Shown here piece after piece: positions 26,429 through 35,664 of a stretch of 64,000 nucleotides of DNA. This stretch comes from an uncultured Aquimarina sp. (GTDB lineage Bacteria > Bacteroidota > Bacteroidia > Flavobacteriales > Flavobacteriaceae), in NCBI GenBank assembly GCA_947499005.1, contig CANMML010000006.1, positions 62,001 through 126,000 of the forward strand. Reading direction: 5' to 3'. Every line of letters starts with the position of its first letter. Within the stretch, counting starts at the first letter, position 1. The notes beneath the pieces were generated by a model. The model ran no database searches, was not told the DNA's origin, and worked only from the letters and a program-made list of their open reading frames with translations. Made by a program: the position numbers and the translations under genes.

Positions 26429-28114
26429 ATGAAAAAGTACATATTAAGCATCGTAATATTTCATATCTGGATTTCAGTATTTAGCAACACGAATTTTTCT
26501 GATTTAGTTTCTCAATTGGAGAATAGCGTAAAAGATGTCGAGTTAAAAAATAGTAATACTTACCAAAAAATAACTGAAAAAGAGCCAGGAATAATACTAT
26601 ATCAAAAAGAAAATATAGACTCTAAAGGGAAGTCAACTAAAATAATCTACCAAATAAATTTATCGGATATAGATAAATATACTGTTAGGGAATTTACATC
26701 TAAAGACAGAATTGAAGTACACTTTGCAGTTGAACAAAATCAAAAGTTTATAAGTGTTATCAGAAATGATATAATAGAGCCTTATGTTAGTGAGATCGAT
26801 ATTCTTGCCATCAATATAGATAATGCAAAAGAGATAAAAAGTATTCTTTTGAAATTAATACCCACATCGAAAGAGATTTATAGTAAAAGAATAAATTTAA
26901 ATAGTTTTAATGAAAAGATAGACTTTTTAAAAAAGAACATTCAACAGGACAAAACACCTTCTCTTGATATCAAACAAGATATTTACATAAGTGCTGATAC
27001 CGATGATTTCTTAATTAAACAAAGCTCCCTTTCAGGATCGAAATCCAATGACTTGTCGTATAAGATGAATCTAGCTAACGTAGATTTAAATTATATTAAA
27101 GCAATAGTGAAAGGCGAAAAAGTTTTTGTTTTTCTACAAACAAAAAATAAACAGAAGATAATACAAGAGATTAAAAATGAAGTCTCGCAGCCTTATAAGT
27201 CGGAACTTCTTTTAGAAATGAAAGATGTAGATCAAGCAAGAGATATAATAAAAGTATTGAAAGATGTCATTCCCAAAATGGAAAATATTGTAAAAAAAAA
27301 CATGCCTAAAGGGAACACAGTTGAATTATTAATACAAAATTTGAATACCACCATTTCCGGAGACAATGAGAATTTTTCTAGATCTTTTGTAGTAGACTGT
27401 TTAACAGAGTTTCAATATGTAAAAGAAAAAAAGGCTAAGGAGCCAATAAATTATACCTATAGATTTAATTTTTCTGATATTAATGAGCACTCTGTGAATT
27501 ATGTCACCAAAGGAAGAGAAATAGGAATTACATTTTCTACTATAGATAATGAAAAATTAATCCGTGTTGAGAAAAATAGTTTACAACAAAATTTTCATAA
27601 AGAAATTTTATTTTCTTGTAATAACTTCAGTGAAGCTAGGATGGTAAAATATCTTATAGAAAAAACCATCAAGAAGTGTACAGAAGAACATAACCAAAGA
27701 AAATCGGTTTTTAATGAGAAAGAGAATATAGATTATCTCTCCAAAAATATTTCTAATATAAACTATGAATCGAAAAATATAGAACAAGTTTTTGGAAAAG
27801 TGGATGGTAATGACAATATTTTTCAGCTTAAAACTACAACTATCTCCAAATCTAAAATTTCAGAAATTCTAAGAGAATTCAATTTAAGTTACTTCAGTGA
27901 ACAATCGATTAATTATAAAATTTCTGGAAAAATATTATCGATTAAATTAGATACGGATTATAAGTCTAAAGTGATAAAAGTATACAAAGAGGGTAAAGTT
28001 GATAATTATCAAAGTGATTTTCAAATTTTCTTCAAAGACGTAGAAACAGCAAAACAATGTATTGTTAAGTTTAAGGCACTCATTAAACATTACAAGTTAG
28101 ATGAATCTAGGTAG
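26429..28114 (+). CDS. Secreted protein with four internal repeats, function unknown
   Basis: I chose the ATG at 26429 because it starts a signal peptide (MKKYILSIVIFHIWISVFS) and because the earlier ATG (26387) lies in a terminator. The 561-residue product is made of four units of about 130 residues. Each has a [YFL]-x-[IM]-N-[LF]-[SA]-[DN]-[IV] strand region, a short K-x-[IVL]-x-[IV]-x-[FL] strand, a K-x-I-x-[VE]-x-K strand and a final D-[VIA]-x-x-A-[KR]-x-I helix (NIDNAKEIKS, DVDQARDIIK, NFSEARMVKY, DVETAKQCIV). I do not recognise the unit and see no catalytic motif. The repeats have diverged, so the array is old. It is monocistronic. Confidence 0.72.
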   Translation: MKKYILSIVIFHIWISVFSNTNFSDLVSQLENSVKDVELKNSNTYQKITEKEPGIILYQKENIDSKGKSTKIIYQINLSDIDKYTVREFTSKDRIEVHFAVEQNQKFISVIRNDIIEPYVSEIDILAINIDNAKEIKSILLKLIPTSKEIYSKRINLNSFNEKIDFLKKNIQQDKTPSLDIKQDIYISADTDDFLIKQSSLSGSKSNDLSYKMNLANVDLNYIKAIVKGEKVFVFLQTKNKQKIIQEIKNEVSQPYKSELLLEMKDVDQARDIIKVLKDVIPKMENIVKKNMPKGNTVELLIQNLNTTISGDNENFSRSFVVDCLTEFQYVKEKKAKEPINYTYRFNFSDINEHSVNYVTKGREIGITFSTIDNEKLIRVEKNSLQQNFHKEILFSCNNFSEARMVKYLIEKTIKKCTEEHNQRKSVFNEKENIDYLSKNISNINYESKNIEQVFGKVDGNDNIFQLKTTTISKSKISEILREFNLSYFSEQSINYKISGKILSIKLDTDYKSKVIKVYKEGKVDNYQSDFQIFFKDVETAKQCIVKFKALIKHYKLDESR

Positions 28115-28222
28115 TCATTATCACGTAAAGTGTGTGTTTTTAAAATATAGAAGGTTTCGCTCTTTTCGTTGTAATTATTCAACTTGCAATTAAATAATCT
28201 CAATTTAAAAAAAGTAAAGGCA

Positions 28223-28317
28223 TAAAAAAGGACTACCGAAGTAGTCCTTAAAAAATCATCTTACAATTAATGAAAAAGTAACCAACTTAAATATTCACAC
28301 TCTAAACTATAAGATGA
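28223..28317 (-). ncRNA. Candidate small RNA with its own promoter and terminator
   Basis: No gene lies in 28115-28528. On the minus strand a -7 element TATATTTG (28320-28327) precedes a possible transcript of about 95 bases. Its 5' end (28310-28317) can pair over 8 bp with 28256-28263. It then ends in a 9-bp terminator stem (28228-28236 with 28241-28249) with a C(TTCG)G loop and a run of T. The terminator works only in the minus direction, yet no minus-strand gene precedes it. I see no convincing -33 element and no coding potential. Confidence 0.35.
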
Positions 28318-28528
28318 CACAAATATAACGTCCAATACGTGGTTATATGTTATGACTATATGAAATACAGTCAGAAAATCGATTAAATGCAATTTTAATC
28401 GTTAAAACACAAATCACAATATGTTAAAGCTATTTAATACCTTTGAATGATACGTCAAATTTACGTTACAAGATTGGTTCGACTATACGCTTGTATCGAA
28501 TTTTAAATAAAATATAACATTTCATTCT

Positions 28529-30544
28529 ATGAATAACCCTTTGTTGAAGGATTTTGATACTCCTCCATTCGAAAAAATAGAAAACACACATTATTTTCCT
28601 GCAATTGAAGCATCAATATTAGAAGCAAAAAAAGAAATCGCAGTTATAATTAACAACGACGATAAGCCAACTTTTGCAAATACTATAGAAGCATTGGACT
28701 ATGCAGGTAAACAATTGAGTAAGATAACGAGTATCTTTTTTAATTTGAATAGTGCAGAGACCAATGATGAAATTCAGAATATAGCACAAGAAGTATCTCC
28801 ATTATTGTCTGAATTTAAAAATGATATCACACTAAATAAAGAGTTGTTTTTAAGAGTAGAAAAGGTATATCAATTAGGAATTGATAGCCTTGAAGGAGAA
28901 CAAAAAAGATTACTAGAAAAGCATTATAAGTCATTTACAAGAAACGGAGCACTTTTAGAAGGCGAAAAAAAAGAGCAACTAAGAGAAATAGATAAAGAGC
29001 TATCTCAAAAGACACTACAGTTTGGTCAAAATATCTTGGCAGATGCAAATGCTTTCGAAATGCTACTTACTGATAAGGATGATTTAAAAGGATTGCCCGA
29101 AGGAGCTATCGAAGCAGCAGAGCAATTAGCCAAACAAAAAGATAAAGAAGGCTGGTTGGTTACATTAGATTACCCTAGCTATATTCCTTTTATGAAATAT
29201 GCCGATAATAGAGCCCTTCGTAAAAAGTTGTCATTGGCTTTTGGTGCAAAAGGATTTCAGCAAAATGAATTTAATAATGAACAATTAATTAAAGATATTG
29301 TTCGTTTGCGTTATGAAAGAGCAGTCTTATTAGGATACGAGTCTCATGCACATTTTACTTTAGAAGAGAGAATGGCTAAAACGGCCGATTCGGTTACTAG
29401 TTTTTTAAATGACCTTTTAGATAAGTCTTTACCATTTGCTAAAAAGGAGTTCCAAGAATTAGAAAACTATGCTAAGAAATTAGATGGTATCGATCAACTT
29501 CAAAAATGGGATGGAGCGTATTATAGTGAAAAGCTAAAGCAAGAACTTTTTAGTTTCGATGACGAAATATTGAAGCCGTTTTTTAAATTAGAAAATGTAT
29601 TAGAAGGAGCTTTTACGGTAGCCAATAAATTATTCGATTTAACATTTACGGAAAATCATACGGTAGATAAATACCATAAAGATGTTATTGTATACGATGT
29701 AACAGATGAAGCAGGAAATTATGTTTCACTTTTTTATGCCGATTTCTTTCCTAGAGAAGGGAAAAGAGCTGGAGCTTGGATGACTTCTTATAAGTCACAA
29801 CAAATTTTTGAAGGAAACAATGAACGTCCTCAAGTTTCTATTGTATGCAACTTTACAAAACCTACAGAGACAAAACCTTCATTATTGACATTTAATGAAG
29901 TGACCACATTATTTCACGAATTTGGACATGCTTTGCATGGAATGCTAGCCAATACAACATATCCTAGCTTATCGGGTACTTCCGTGTATTGGGATTTTGT
30001 AGAACTGCCAAGTCAAGTAATGGAGAATTGGTGTTATGAAAAAGAAGCTTTAGCTTTATTTGCAAGACATTATGAAACGGATGAGGTAATCCCTATGGAA
30101 TATGTTGAGAAAATAAAAGCTGCCACGACTTTTCAGGAGGGCATGGCTACGCTTAGACAAATTAGTTTTGGCTTGTTAGACATGGCTTGGCATGCAAATA
30201 AACCTCAAAATGAAGTTTCGGTAAAGGATTTTGAAAAAAATGCATTTTCGAAAACTCAGTTATATCCAGACGCTTCCGAAAATTGTATGAGTACTGCTTT
30301 TGCACATATATTTCAAGGAGGCTACTCTTCTGGTTATTATTCATATAAATGGGCAGAAGTATTAGATGCAGATGCTTTTGCTTATTTTAAAGAAGAAGGT
30401 ATCTTTAATAAAAGTTTGGCAAAAAAATTCAAAGAAACAGTTTTGACAAAAGGAGGAACTATAGATCCAATGCAGTTGTATGTAAGTTTTAGAGGGACTA
30501 CGCCGACAAATGATGCATTATTAAAACGTTCGGGTTTGAAATAA
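28529..30544 (+). CDS. dcp: M3 family metallopeptidase (peptidyl-dipeptidase Dcp / oligopeptidase type)
   Basis: This 671-residue zinc peptidase has the M3 layout: a helical N-terminal region (NPLLKDFDTPPFEKIENTHY) and a catalytic C-terminal half with HEFGHALHG (H463, E464, H467) and the downstream region YWDFVELPSQVMENW. The length is normal for Dcp and oligopeptidase A. No signal peptide is seen, so it should act on short peptides in the cytoplasm, in peptide recycling. The choice between Dcp and OpdA subfamilies is uncertain. A 414-base gap precedes it, holding the small RNA candidate. Confidence 0.9.
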   Translation: MNNPLLKDFDTPPFEKIENTHYFPAIEASILEAKKEIAVIINNDDKPTFANTIEALDYAGKQLSKITSIFFNLNSAETNDEIQNIAQEVSPLLSEFKNDITLNKELFLRVEKVYQLGIDSLEGEQKRLLEKHYKSFTRNGALLEGEKKEQLREIDKELSQKTLQFGQNILADANAFEMLLTDKDDLKGLPEGAIEAAEQLAKQKDKEGWLVTLDYPSYIPFMKYADNRALRKKLSLAFGAKGFQQNEFNNEQLIKDIVRLRYERAVLLGYESHAHFTLEERMAKTADSVTSFLNDLLDKSLPFAKKEFQELENYAKKLDGIDQLQKWDGAYYSEKLKQELFSFDDEILKPFFKLENVLEGAFTVANKLFDLTFTENHTVDKYHKDVIVYDVTDEAGNYVSLFYADFFPREGKRAGAWMTSYKSQQIFEGNNERPQVSIVCNFTKPTETKPSLLTFNEVTTLFHEFGHALHGMLANTTYPSLSGTSVYWDFVELPSQVMENWCYEKEALALFARHYETDEVIPMEYVEKIKAATTFQEGMATLRQISFGLLDMAWHANKPQNEVSVKDFEKNAFSKTQLYPDASENCMSTAFAHIFQGGYSSGYYSYKWAEVLDADAFAYFKEEGIFNKSLAKKFKETVLTKGGTIDPMQLYVSFRGTTPTNDALLKRSGLK

Positions 30545-30583
30545 TAAGGAATTTTTGACAATTTTAAACTGAGTAGAATTAGT

Positions 30584-30591
30584 TACATTTG
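30584..30591 (+). promoter_or_regulatory. Promoter -7 element for the sigma factor gene
   Basis: TACATTTG matches TAnnTTTG, 18 bases before the ATG at 30610. A TTG at 30555-30557 is farther upstream than the usual -33 spacing. Because this element overlaps the TTG codon of the longest reading frame (30589), the ATG at 30610 is the likely start of translation. Confidence 0.45.
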
Positions 30592-30609
30592 AGTACTAAC
30601 ACTAATACC

Positions 30610-31164
30610 ATGGCAGAGCATCAACTAGATCCAAATAGTTGGATTAGAAATTACAGCGATTACCTCTTCAATTATACGATTTCAAGAGTCGATGATAGAG
30701 AGATTGCGAAAGATTTGGTTCAAGAAACCTTCTTTGCAGGTTTGCGTTCGATGAAGAATTTCGAAGGGAAAGCTTCAGAAAGAACTTGGCTTGTTTCTAT
30801 TCTTAAAAGAAAAATTATTGATCATTATCGTAAGATCAATAGTAATAAAGGGAAAGCCGAGGTGCGCATGTCCTATAACTCTTCCGAAGAAAGTGAAGGG
30901 GATTGGTTAGAGGAAAGAGTGGCAGATCCTTATGCATCTAATGCTGAAAGTGATATAGAAAATAACGAATTGGGTCTCGCAATTCATAAATGTTTATCAA
31001 CATTACCAGAAAAACAAGCGAAAATTTTTAAGATGAAAACGATTGATAATTTTGATACAGAGACAATTTGTAATGAATTTGATATCACTTCGTCTAACCT
31101 CTGGGTAATCATCCATAGAGCACGTACATCAATGGCAGCCTGTATGGAAAAAAATTGGTTTTAA
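30610..31164 (+). CDS. ECF-type RNA polymerase sigma factor
   Basis: This protein is 184 residues from the ATG at 30610 (MAEHQLDPNSWIRNYSDYLF). Region 2 shows REIAKDLVQETFFAG and RTWLVSILKRKIIDHYRK; region 4 (about residues 125-180) shows LSTLPEKQAKIFKMKTIDNF, then TICNEFDITSSNLWVIIHRA. This is the standard two-domain ECF architecture. The gene is followed directly by a small zinc-binding anti-sigma factor gene, the classic pairing for an envelope or redox stress response. Target promoters were not identified. Confidence 0.92.
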   Translation: MAEHQLDPNSWIRNYSDYLFNYTISRVDDREIAKDLVQETFFAGLRSMKNFEGKASERTWLVSILKRKIIDHYRKINSNKGKAEVRMSYNSSEESEGDWLEERVADPYASNAESDIENNELGLAIHKCLSTLPEKQAKIFKMKTIDNFDTETICNEFDITSSNLWVIIHRARTSMAACMEKNWF

Positions 31165-31166
31165 TT

Positions 31167-31451
31167 ATGAAAGATAAAGATATGAAAAAAAGCTACTCTC
31201 TATTTATACCTTGTGATGAGGCAAATCACGTATGTGATAAGTCGCAATACAATGAGGCTAGTTTATTAGAAAAAATCAAATTATCGATTCACTTAATGTA
31301 TTGTAAAGCGTGTCAAAAATACACAAAGAATAATACAAAGCTTACAAAGATATTGAAAGATAAAAATGTAAGTTACATGAAAGATAATGAAGTAACCGAT
31401 CTAGAAAAACAGTTCCAAGAACAGTTAAAGGAGTTTTCAGATAAAAATTAA
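31167..31451 (+). CDS. ZAS-type small anti-sigma factor
   Basis: Starting at ATG 31167, two bases after the sigma factor stop (an upstream TTG at 31155 is less likely), the product is 94 residues. It is soluble and contains HLMYCKACQKY, an H-x3-C-x2-C zinc-binding anti-sigma motif, plus an upstream PCDEANHVCDKSQY. Without a transmembrane helix it should act in the cytoplasm, possibly through redox release of zinc. ATG 31182 is an alternative start. The 3' end overlaps the convergent gene at 31437 by 15 bases. Confidence 0.78.
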   Translation: MKDKDMKKSYSLFIPCDEANHVCDKSQYNEASLLEKIKLSIHLMYCKACQKYTKNNTKLTKILKDKNVSYMKDNEVTDLEKQFQEQLKEFSDKN

Positions 31452-32333
31452 AGAAACCCACCAACATATCGGTAAAGACTCCACTAAAAAACTACTATAA
31501 TATTTTGGTTGTGAGGATTTACTGAAGAGAATTAATATCAAAGTTATGCCATATATAAAGCCTTGTATCCACAAGGCTTTTTTTATTTCAAAAGAGTATA
31601 TACAACCCATCAATACATATAAAAATAGCGTAAGTATGGCACCTATTAATTTGGTATTACGTATCCCATATCTTTGAGGCCAGGTTTTAAGATGTATAGG
31701 GTCAATGTTGTAATCCCTAATTTCGAATGGAATCATTAAACAAAGGATCCATAAAAAAGAACAGCCTATAATTAGAATAGCATTGCTGTTTATGGATGCA
31801 TTATAATATACCAGTGGAGCAAGTGCCGTAGTAATGGTCCAAGTAAGTGCGACAATATAGATTTTTAGGCTATGAAATTGTCTAAGGCTCTTTTTTTTGA
31901 AAAAAGGGATGATATAAAAAATGGATAATAGAAGACTAGAACTTAATACCAAAATTGTTTTTGTGTCAAGCTTTAAAAGATAGATTCCCATAGCAAATCC
32001 AGATAGAACGCTAATGAAAAGATAGGGCCTTCGAATTATCGGTAAACTAGATTTTAACCAAATACCTCCATATTTAATAAAATTGTAGCCCAAGATGCTT
32101 CCATAGAATACAGCATAGCTTAATGGTTCTGCGTAGTCAAATTCAAAATAGATACAAATAACTTGTAATAAAGAATATACAGCAAGTGCAACATGGATAC
32201 TCGATTTAATATAAAAATCAAATCCTTTCTGTAACCAGTTGAATGGCGCTACAAGCTTTATCGTATTTTCTGAATTTTTCTTAGAGATCAAAATTCTTTT
32301 CCAATTTAAAATATCAAAACTAAGTCCTTTCAA
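31437..32333 (-). CDS. Polytopic membrane protein, UbiA-like
   Basis: This 298-residue protein has about eight hydrophobic segments from residue 45 to the end. Between them are polar loops with GYNFIKYGGIW and PFEIRDYNIDPIHLKTWPQR. The second resembles the DxxxD-type loop of UbiA prenyltransferases, but the first canonical Asp-rich motif is not clear, so function is uncertain. Its last codons overlap the anti-sigma gene on the other strand. A plus-strand terminator (31557-31588) lies inside its coding sequence. Confidence 0.65.
   Translation of the reverse strand: MKGLSFDILNWKRILISKKNSENTIKLVAPFNWLQKGFDFYIKSSIHVALAVYSLLQVICIYFEFDYAEPLSYAVFYGSILGYNFIKYGGIWLKSSLPIIRRPYLFISVLSGFAMGIYLLKLDTKTILVLSSSLLLSIFYIIPFFKKKSLRQFHSLKIYIVALTWTITTALAPLVYYNASINSNAILIIGCSFLWILCLMIPFEIRDYNIDPIHLKTWPQRYGIRNTKLIGAILTLFLYVLMGCIYSFEIKKALWIQGFIYGITLILILFSKSSQPKYYSSFLVESLPICWWVSLIFI
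31557..31588 (+). terminator. Rho-independent terminator of the sigma/anti-sigma operon, inside a convergent gene
   Basis: AAAGCCTTG pairs perfectly with CAAGGCTTT across a 6-base loop (31557-31565 with 31572-31580), followed by TTTTATTT. It lies about 105 bases after the anti-sigma stop. On the other strand the same DNA encodes KALWIQGF of the membrane protein. Confidence 0.75.
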
Positions 32334-32362
32334 TTATTTTTGGGCTACCAAGTGCACAGAAA

Positions 32363-32743
32363 ATGAATTTAAGAGATATTGAAAGTAAAGATGATTTAAG
32401 ATTGATTTTCGAAGCCTTCTATAAAAAGGCAATACAACACGAGGTGATAGGTCATTTTTTTACAGCCGTTGTTCCTATAGATTTAAAGACGCATTTGCCT
32501 ATTATTGTTGACTTTTGGGAATATAATTTATTTCACAAAGGCTCATATAATAAAAACCTACTCGCCATTCATCAGCACATAGATGATAAATTTCCTATAA
32601 TATATGAGGATATAGATATTTGGGTAAGTTTATTGCATCAAACCGTAGATGAGCTGTTTGAAGGGACCCAAAGTGGGAGGCTAAAAACGAATGCACTATC
32701 AATAGCTACGGTAATGAAGCTGAAAATTGCAAAGGATTGTTAA
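32363..32743 (+). CDS. Group III truncated hemoglobin
   Basis: This 126-residue protein matches group III truncated hemoglobins. The N-terminus is LRLIFEAFYKKAIQHEVIGH, then FFTAVVP and FWEYNLFHKGSYNKN; the proximal heme His lies in LLAIHQHIDDKF, with WVSLLHQTVDELFEG after it. These small cytoplasmic proteins bind oxygen or NO; the exact role in this organism cannot be read from sequence. It is divergent from the UbiA-like gene and is followed by an unrelated ketosynthase gene. Confidence 0.85.
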   Translation: MNLRDIESKDDLRLIFEAFYKKAIQHEVIGHFFTAVVPIDLKTHLPIIVDFWEYNLFHKGSYNKNLLAIHQHIDDKFPIIYEDIDIWVSLLHQTVDELFEGTQSGRLKTNALSIATVMKLKIAKDC

Positions 32744-32797
32744 CTTTGTATATATCTTATTAACGCTTGCCTCTAGCGTTTAAACGAAATTGAACAT

Positions 32798-33856
32798 ATG
32801 CTAAACGCAAAAATAACTGGATTCGGAAGTTACATACCTGAAAATAAAGTAACTAATGAAGCTTTTTTAAATCATGAATTTTTAAATGAAGATGGTACTC
32901 CATTTAGGCAAAAAAATGAAGTGATTATAAAGAAGTTTGTTGCGATTACTGGGATAGAAGAGCGACGCTATGCCAGCAAAGAACAAACGACTTCTGAAAT
33001 TGCCTACTTAGCTTCATTAAATGCGATATCGGACGCTGAAATCGATCCAGAAACTATAGATTATATTATTGTAGCTCATAATTTTGGAGATGTTAAGAAG
33101 GGACATATTCAAGCAGATATGATCCCAAGTTTGGCTTCTCGTGTAAAACAAAAGCTGGCTATTAAGAATCCGAAATGTGTAGCTTATGACCTTATTTTTG
33201 GATGCCCAGGTTGGGTTGAAGGAGTTATCCAAGCCAATGCCTTTATTAAAGCAGGAATCGCTAAGAAGTGCTTAGTGATTGGAGCCGAAACTTTATCTCG
33301 AGTGGTAGATGACCACGATAGAGATAGTATGATCTATGCAGATGGTGCAGGTGCTACAATCCTTGAAGCGACTGAAGAAAAACAAGGGGTTATTGCACAT
33401 AATACGGCAAGTTTTACCCTAACAGAAGCAGATTTCTTATTTAACGGAGAGAGTTATAAAACAGATACAGACAACACGCTTTACATTAAAATGTATGGGC
33501 GTAAAATCTATGAATTTGCCTTAACGAATGTTCCTTTGGCAATGAAAGAGTGTTTGGATAAAAGTGGGTTCGAAATTGGGCAAGTGAAGAAGATATTAAT
33601 TCATCAAGCAAATGAAAAGATGGATGAGGCCATAGTTTCTAGATTCTACGAATTATACGATCAAGAAATGCCAGAAGGAATTATGCCGATGTGTATCAAT
33701 ACTCTTGGTAATAGTAGTGTGGCAACAGTACCAACATTATTTGACTTAATTGTTAAAGGGAATTTAGATACTCATACCATAGAAAAAGGAGACGTATTAT
33801 TATTAGCGAGTGTGGGAGCAGGGATGAATATCAATGCTATAGCGTATCAATATTAG
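32798..33856 (+). CDS. FabH-like 3-oxoacyl-ACP synthase III family ketosynthase
   Basis: This 352-residue thiolase-fold enzyme has the KAS III triad: Cys136 in DLIFGCPGWVEG, His269 in ILIHQANEKMDE and Asn305 in NTLGNSSVAT. The N-terminus ITGFGSYIPENKVTNEAFLN and an insert after GTPFRQKNEVI distinguish it from housekeeping FabH. It may condense or transfer acyl groups in a specialised lipid or secondary product. A GT-B glycosyltransferase gene starts two bases after its stop, suggesting linked roles. Confidence 0.85.
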   Translation: MLNAKITGFGSYIPENKVTNEAFLNHEFLNEDGTPFRQKNEVIIKKFVAITGIEERRYASKEQTTSEIAYLASLNAISDAEIDPETIDYIIVAHNFGDVKKGHIQADMIPSLASRVKQKLAIKNPKCVAYDLIFGCPGWVEGVIQANAFIKAGIAKKCLVIGAETLSRVVDDHDRDSMIYADGAGATILEATEEKQGVIAHNTASFTLTEADFLFNGESYKTDTDNTLYIKMYGRKIYEFALTNVPLAMKECLDKSGFEIGQVKKILIHQANEKMDEAIVSRFYELYDQEMPEGIMPMCINTLGNSSVATVPTLFDLIVKGNLDTHTIEKGDVLLLASVGAGMNINAIAYQY

Positions 33857-33857
33857 G

Positions 33858-35042
33858 ATGCGAATAGGAGTCGTAGTAGATAATACTTTTGATAATGATC
33901 ATCGCGTTCAAAAAGAAGTGCGTCTATTGATCCAAGAAGGGCATGATGTAAAAGTATTGTGCTTGGATTTTGGAGGGAAATATAATTCATATTCCGATTT
34001 TAAAATTGAACGTATTCCAATACATGAAAGTGTTAAGAATGGGTTAGTTATTTTAAATACCAACTTTCCGTTTTATAATAACTTTTGGGCAAAACATATT
34101 GCGCGTTTTATAAATAATGAATCCATAGAAGCACTTCATGTTCATGATCTGTATTTAGCCAAACCTGGTCGTTTGGGGATCACAAAATCGGATTATAAAA
34201 TACCATTGACGGTTGATTTACATGAAAATTATCCTGCAGCTATCGCTTCTTATCGATGGGCAACGACAAGCTGGAGAAAATTTGTGGTGTGTCCTAAAAA
34301 ATGGCTTAAGAAAGAAGGGGATTTCTTAAATTATGCAGATTACATTATCACTTTAAGTAACTCTTTCAAACAAGATTTATTAGCAAGATTTTCTTTTTTA
34401 CAAGAAGAAAATATATTTGTGCACCCCAATATGCCAGATATTGAGAGTTTTCAGTCTTTTGAAAATTCAGAATTTCAAGTCGACTTTAGCTCACAATTTC
34501 CAACATTATTTTATTTTGGTGTGGTAGCCCAACGACGAGGTGTTATTGATGTGCTTCCTTGGTTAGCCGAATTACGAGACGAAGGAAAACCGTTTCATAT
34601 CTTAATAATAGGGCCAACTGACAAAGCAGACAAAACTAATTTTGAAAAGCAAATTCAGAAATTAGGGGATTATGCCACTTATGTACCTTGGAGTGATGTG
34701 AAATTTTTACCAGCATATTTAAAAAAAATAGCAATTGGGTTGGCTCCTTTTGAAGTTAATCCGCAACACGATTCGGGAGTTGCGAATAAGTTATTTCAAT
34801 ACATGTATGGTGAAATCCCCATATTAGCTACAGCCTGTAAGGCCCAAAAAGAATTGTTGGAGCATACCAATTGTGGATTGATTTACACTAGTAAAGAAGA
34901 TTTTAAAGAAAAAGTAACGCAACTTTTAACATCTAAATCACTTCGTACGACTTTAGGGCATAATGGGCATCAAGAACTACTAAGATTATATCGAGAGAAA
35001 GCAGATCGCGATTTTTTGCGTATTTATAAATTACCTAAATAA
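33858..35042 (+). CDS. GT-B fold glycosyltransferase (family 4-like)
   Basis: This 394-residue protein has a Rossmann start (MRIGVVVDNTFDNDHRVQKE) typical of GT4-like N-domains, with HVHDLYLAKPGRLG and LTVDLHENYPAAIASYRWA. The C-terminal donor-binding domain shows PTLFYFGVVAQRRGVIDVLP and the region ANKLFQYMYGEIPILATACK with a conserved glutamate (GEIPIL). It is cytoplasmic or peripheral. The donor and acceptor are unknown; with WbpD- and WbpB-like genes nearby, surface polysaccharide or glycolipid synthesis is likely. Confidence 0.87.
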   Translation: MRIGVVVDNTFDNDHRVQKEVRLLIQEGHDVKVLCLDFGGKYNSYSDFKIERIPIHESVKNGLVILNTNFPFYNNFWAKHIARFINNESIEALHVHDLYLAKPGRLGITKSDYKIPLTVDLHENYPAAIASYRWATTSWRKFVVCPKKWLKKEGDFLNYADYIITLSNSFKQDLLARFSFLQEENIFVHPNMPDIESFQSFENSEFQVDFSSQFPTLFYFGVVAQRRGVIDVLPWLAELRDEGKPFHILIIGPTDKADKTNFEKQIQKLGDYATYVPWSDVKFLPAYLKKIAIGLAPFEVNPQHDSGVANKLFQYMYGEIPILATACKAQKELLEHTNCGLIYTSKEDFKEKVTQLLTSKSLRTTLGHNGHQELLRLYREKADRDFLRIYKLPK

Positions 35043-35100
35043 TACGATTTGCTGATAAGTTTAATATAGCTTAGTCCTCTTGTATTGGAACAAAATCATG

Positions 35101-35451
35101 CTACCCTTGCTTTACTTCAGCAATTTTTTCATGATATTTTGTTTTTTGCTTTTCATTTAAGATCGTTTCTACCTTAGTATGGTGATCTTCCTCAAGCGCT
35201 TTTAATTGTGCGTTTTTTTCTTCCATAGAAGCGCTGGACTTGTAAATACTATTTTTTTTCATTTCATATAAAATGACAAATTCGGTCATCTTTTCACGTT
35301 GATTAACCGTTAACAATAAGGCGTTTTGCCACTTTTCGGTATTTACGTTTGCAATATTTTTGACATTATCCGAAGCTGCGGAAATGTCTTGTGCATTGGC
35401 GGTAAGGTAAAACGAAAAGAAAGATGTAAATAATACAATTAACTTTTTCAT
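35101..35451 (-). CDS. Small secreted helical protein
   Basis: This 116-residue protein has a signal peptide ending in TANAQ. The mature part is helical and charged, with LTVNQREKMTEFVILYEMKK and LEEDHHTKVETILNEKQKTK, resembling the repeated Lx-x-x-Q-type helices of CpxP/Spy-like periplasmic proteins common in flavobacteria. The function is unproven; a periplasmic chaperone or stress role is possible. Confidence 0.65.
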   Translation of the reverse strand: MKKLIVLFTSFFSFYLTANAQDISAASDNVKNIANVNTEKWQNALLLTVNQREKMTEFVILYEMKKNSIYKSSASMEEKNAQLKALEEDHHTKVETILNEKQKTKYHEKIAEVKQG

Positions 35452-35664
35452 AATGTAGGTTTATGATTTGAAGTAGCACAAATTTAACATAATAATTGAA
35501 TTTAATTAAATAAGTGGATTCTAATTTTTTGTAATCGTTAATTTAAGGGGTGTTTTTTTGTGATTTTGATACTAGTTTAAGGTTGTGATACCTTTTTAAA
35601 AATGGGAATTTGAAAACTAAGTTTATGAATGTTGTATTTTAGATTATAAATTGAGATGTAATTA

